A DNA stretch of 64,000 nt, from assembly GCA_004026145.2 (NCBI GenBank), contig CP034996.1, positions 7,749,891 through 7,813,890 on the forward strand. The letters are read 5' to 3'. Positions 60,701 to 64,000 of the stretch are shown here, piece by piece; position 1 is the stretch's first letter, and the number at the start of each line of letters is the position of its first letter. Both the position numbers and the translations under genes were made by a program. The notes below the pieces were generated by a model. The model ran no database searches and was not told where the DNA came from. It saw nothing but the letters and a program-made list of their open reading frames with translations. Source of the DNA: Takifugu bimaculatus (Eukaryota; Chordata; Actinopteri; Tetraodontiformes; Tetraodontidae).

Positions 60701-63700
60701 TCTTTTATCCTCTGAGACATTAGTCTTTTTGATGTGGTCTTAACAAGTGCGTCATATCTAATTTGGGTGTATTTCTGTGCCTCTGTAAAGCACTTTGAGA
60801 AGCCTTGGGCATAAACTGTGCCACACAATGAGACCTGCCTTGCCTTCAGGGTTTGCACAGTTTTCATTGTTTAAATTATGGTGATTAGAGCATTACTGCT
60901 AATATTAACTTTGCCTTTGGGTTGCTGTAGTCAATTTAAAACAGTTTCCGGCATTCAAGTCTTGACAGAAACTGAAGCAGCTACATAAGCATGATCCTTT
61001 TTTGCACGTGGTTGTTGACTGATCACAAGAGCTTTGTGATGGACCAGTTTAAAATGAGCAAAACTAACCTGTCAAATCCTAACTGTAAAATGACCTTCTT
61101 TTTTTTTAAGTACACAAATAACCTGTATTTTTTTCTGGGTCATGAAAACAGGAATTCTGTCTGATGATTTTAACCTGTTGCACATCTTTGCAACACCAGG
61201 CTGAAAATTATGTTGCATCATGATGGCATTGATGGAGCAGCTGTATTGAGCAAACCTGGCTGCTGCCGTGGGTAACACTGCTCACGCTGATATCTGGCAA
61301 AACAGCTGTGGCCCAAGTTTAGAGTTCTGCTTGGAACTGCTGGCTCAGCTGAATAGTTTCAGATGAGAGCAGTGGTATGTTGAACACCCCAGATTAGTGG
61401 GAACTGAGAGTTGGCCCCCAACTTGAGAGCTTTAGGTTAAAAATAATTGATCGTAAAGCTGATGGTATTAATAAATATTAAATCTTAATGATTACCACAG
61501 AAGGAGTGTCAATGTTTTGCTTTTATCACAAGAATTAAATATCCCAGTCAGACTAGAATGAAACCTTATAAGTGTAAATTTTGACGAGACTGACAAAACT
61601 CATTAAAACTGGAGTTTTCAGATGCATCTTGATGACAGGAAGTGAACTCACCTTCACAGCCATTTCCTGGAAGTCATGCCCACTCCATCTTACCAACTCC
61701 CCGAGTTGAAATATGGGGCAGTACAAATCTTTCTCTTTGTCAAAGGAGCATCTCTTTAAGTAGCCATCATCAGAGGTTTCAAGAACGTTGGATCTACGGA
61801 GTCATAGTAGACGTCATACACAGTATATGGATTATAGGTAAACTTAAATGCACAGTACAGACACTTTCTGGTTTCAGGCTCAGGCCGTAACCATATTTTT
61901 GTAACGTAATCACCCATCATGAAGGGACTAAATTGCCAGTCAATCCTTGTAAACAACTGAAAACAAGGGGGGATGAGTGTGAGGGATGACAGTGTAATTG
62001 GACTAAGATCTTGTCTCTGCTTTCCTGTAGGATTTAAAGAAATAGCAGCACAGTTCACTAGACTAGTCCCATCTGAGCTGACACCTGTCTAGTTTAAGGC
62101 CTGCTGTCAAGGACATCTCAGATGACTGTTTCACTGTCTCGCTGACTGCCATGCACATGCTGGTATAAATAGAAGGTTCTCTGCAACAGAGTTATTTGAA
62201 GCAGTCATTAGAACACAGATGCTTCTAAGCTCTCTCTGTGATCTGTCATGGTGCCTTGAAACCATAAGTACAGCAGCAATCAGCAGTACTTACAGCCACT
62301 TACTTGGAAAATTCAAACTTTGGAAACCTAATGAAATTCTTGATGTAGATGGTGAAGTTTTCAGCCTCGCTCAGTAAGGGCTCTCTGCAGACGAGATGGG
62401 CAGCTGAGTGATCAACAAAAGCAAAGCAACTAGAGTCGCTTGGGCTCTTTCTTCATAATAAATAAAACCCGTGAAGTATCCTGTCCCCCGTGAGAGCCCA
62501 GAGCAAGTGTTGAAATCATGGCACAAAGTGGCAGATCTCAAGCAGTTCTGCAAAAGGACACAGGGACTTACCTTGGTCTCTTGCTGTATTCAACAGGACA
62601 CCAGGCATGGATCTCACAGGTCCCTGTGCTGTTCAAACACATACCAGTTTTGATTCCTGGAGGGGGGGAAAGTTTAAGCTATAAATTGTTTTACAAAAAA
62701 AGTTCGCAAATATCTTTCAAATACTGTGTTTGATATGAATGCAACATAATAATCAGTGTCTGTACTGTTTTAAATCTGATCTACAGTATATATGCAGCCT
62801 ATAGGTTGTTTATTATTCTATAGCATTTATTCTTCAATACCAATATTTTATCTCACTTGTTAGGGAAGTCACTACTAATTTAGCTAACGGTAACAATGGA
62901 AAGAATTCAAGGACACAAAAAGTGACGTCAAACAGCTGCCAGACAGAATTAATGTGTTGCTATTGGGCTTCTGACCTTATCTGGTAATGTTTGCAGTGTG
63001 AAGTAATATTCCATCTACTGCTGAACTAGAGAATGTTGTTCAAACATCATATATGTATATATAGAGTAAACACAAATATATTTTCCCTTTTTGTTTTAGA
63101 CTTATACTATAATAAATAAAACAATATTGCATTGAGACCACTATTCAGAGCCTTTGCCATGACACTTAAATTCCTCTTGATTCCCTTTGAGATGTTTCTG
63201 AACCTTGAAGTCTGCCTGTGTTAAATTCAGTGGCTAAACATGAATTTGAAAAGATGTTTAAATGTCAGAGTAAAACCCAAGTCATGAGGTCAGAGAAGTA
63301 ATTCAAGAGCTCAGAATCTAGAGACTGTTTTGAAGCACAGATATATGAGACAGCTACAAAAGAGAGTTCCTATGCTGAAGGTTCCCATGAGCACAGTGAC
63401 CTCCAGCATTCTACAATGAAAGAACCAGGACTCTTCCAGAGCTGACTAGTGGTGCAAACTGGGGAAAATGGTCTTTGTAAGAATTCACATGAATAAGAGT
63501 CTAAGGGTCACTCTGGCTCAGCTCCAGACACACTATATCTATATAGTCTCCTCTTTCTGCCCCCCTTTCCTCCTCTACCCGATTGGCCATCAGCAGATGG
63601 TCCCCCTTTATTAGCCTAGTCCTGGACAAGGTCTCTTCCTGTTCAAAGGCAGTTTTTCCTTGCCACTGTTGCTTGTTGTGGGCCATATCCCAGGTTTCTG

Positions 63701-64000
63701 TAAAGTGCCTAAACAGTTTTTTTGGGAACGTACTGTATACTGTAAATAAAAATGAATTTGACATTAAACCAATCATCAAAAAACAATGTAATGATTTTAG
63801 TCTTAAGCCTGACAATTGTCCTATGATCCTCACCATGACCAGCAATGACTGCCTCCCCCTCCACGCAGTCATCGTCACTCTGACATTGTCCATGTGGCAC
63901 TTTGAAACTCTTTGGGACAGAGCACAAGCTGTCACATCTACATTATTAAAAAGAGAAAGGTAATATGTGCTTCCACTGTCAACTCACCTCGGGACAGAAG
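57265..64000 (-). CDS. P2RX5: P2X purinoceptor 5, C-terminal part (9 exons, N-terminus outside window)
   Basis: ATP-gated trimeric cation channel subunit. Exons in order: 64000-63988 (partial, ends FCPE), 63909-63834, 62656-62572, 62384-62304, 61793-61652, 58360-58227, 58142-58049, 57969-57904, 57820-57732 and 57562-57265. Conserved ectodomain cysteines and motifs are present: VPHGQCQSDDDC, GTCEIHAWCPVE, NFTIYIKNFIRFPKF, LYCPIFQLGELVRW, GSIGILIEWNCDLD and the ATP-contact GYNFRFARYY. TM2 runs from DIMINGQAGKFSIVPTLIAI through DMILLYMM, followed by the YxxxK membrane-retention motif YREKK. The last exon encodes a charged 98-residue tail unlike that of mammals. NCDLDKDSSQC and neighbour EMC6 favour P2RX5 over other P2X types. 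One intron (58226-58143) appears to use a GC donor. The N-terminal third, with TM1, lies beyond the right edge. Confidence 0.93.
57600..57717. repeat. Compound (TG)n(TA)n(CA)n(TA)n tract, self-complementary
   Basis: TG-rich sequence, then (TA)n, then CA-rich sequence, then (TA)n. It fills most of the 169-base last intron of P2RX5, and the TG and CA halves can pair with each other. Confidence 0.95.
58510..58578. repeat. Tandem duplication and poly(G) run in a P2RX5 intron
   Basis: GTATTCAGATGGAGTT occurs twice in a row from 58511. A short GT run and a near-pure G run of 17 to 19 bases at 58561-58578 follow. Confidence 0.85.
58620..59260 (+). mobile_element. Decayed L2-type non-LTR retrotransposon (EN/RT part)
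   Basis: Translated pieces read like LINE proteins. VVLVSDFNIQVDS at about 58705 matches the endonuclease GDFNIHVD motif. CGVPQRSMLGSPMFN with YHIYGDDT at about 59090-59215 matches reverse-transcriptase GVPQGSVLGPLLF and YADD. Frames are broken and large parts are missing. It lies antisense in the 3.3-kb P2RX5 intron. Confidence 0.7.
59697..59910 (+). mobile_element. Interspersed repeat, copy 1
   Basis: It starts with CAATCAATC-type repeats and TTTATTTATACAGTG, then AACAAGCAACCATGGCAAGA and AACAGGAAGAAACCTTGAGC, ending near GATGGCCGGCTGGGTAGAG. It is a frequent percomorph repeat. An inverted, more diverged copy sits at 63535-63765. Confidence 0.75.
60700..60850 (+). mobile_element. LINE 3'-end-like fragment
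   Basis: CTGTAAAGCACTTTGAGAAG, then GTGCCACACAATG and GCCTTGCCTT, resemble the 3' tail of L2/Rex-type LINEs. It has the same orientation as the fragment at 58620, so both may be remains of one insertion. Confidence 0.5.
63535..63765 (-). mobile_element. Interspersed repeat, copy 2 (inverted to copy 1)
   Basis: Read on the minus strand it matches copy 1: TTTATTTACAGTA, GGCACTTTACAGAA, AACAAGCAACAGTGGCAAGG, AACAGGAAGAGACCTTG and CTGCTGATGGCCAATCGGGT. The two lie in different P2RX5 introns in opposite orientation. Confidence 0.75.

Overview
This is vertebrate nuclear DNA, almost certainly from a ray-finned (percomorph-type) fish. It has spliced genes with GT-AG introns, AATAAA poly(A) signals, long (TG)n and (GATA)n microsatellites, fish-type Tc1, LINE and SINE debris, and gene orders that match parts of human chromosome 17. 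The species cannot be told from the sequence. The long open frames without introns are mostly chance or repeat frames; the real genes were rebuilt exon by exon from splice sites and protein similarity recalled from known families.

Left part (1-42,150; like human 17q11.2). The 3' three-quarters of FLOT2 (+) enters from the left edge and ends at 3586. Next comes the erythroid microRNA pair mir-144/mir-451 (+, 8145-8346), which also lies between FLOT2 and ERAL1 in mammals. It has a plausible GATA-box promoter and a small spliced leader. ERAL1 (-, 11 exons, 9298-13044) is a mitochondrial GTPase with a KH domain. A 3.4-kb gap with a (GATA)n tract leads to the GC-rich promoter of FAM222B (+). Its coding part is only two exons (32506-32587 and 38896-40550) after an intron of about 16 kb.

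Right part (42,150-64,000; like human 17p13.2). TRPV1 (-, 14 coding exons, 43424-48193) and SHPK (-, 7 exons, 50579-53926) lie in tandem. EMC6 (+, 56012-56344) and the 3' part of P2RX5 (-, running off the right edge, 57265-64000) follow. CTNS and TAX1BP3, which sit between SHPK and EMC6 in human, are missing here.

The genes do not form one pathway. I found no bacterial-style operon, CRISPR array or novel defence system. The most interesting items are the microRNA locus with a mismatched mir-451 stem, TRPV1 substitutions in the vanilloid pocket, a GC-AG intron and a hairpin-dominated small intron in P2RX5, inverted repeats bracketing P2RX5 exons, and the joined 17q/17p gene order.
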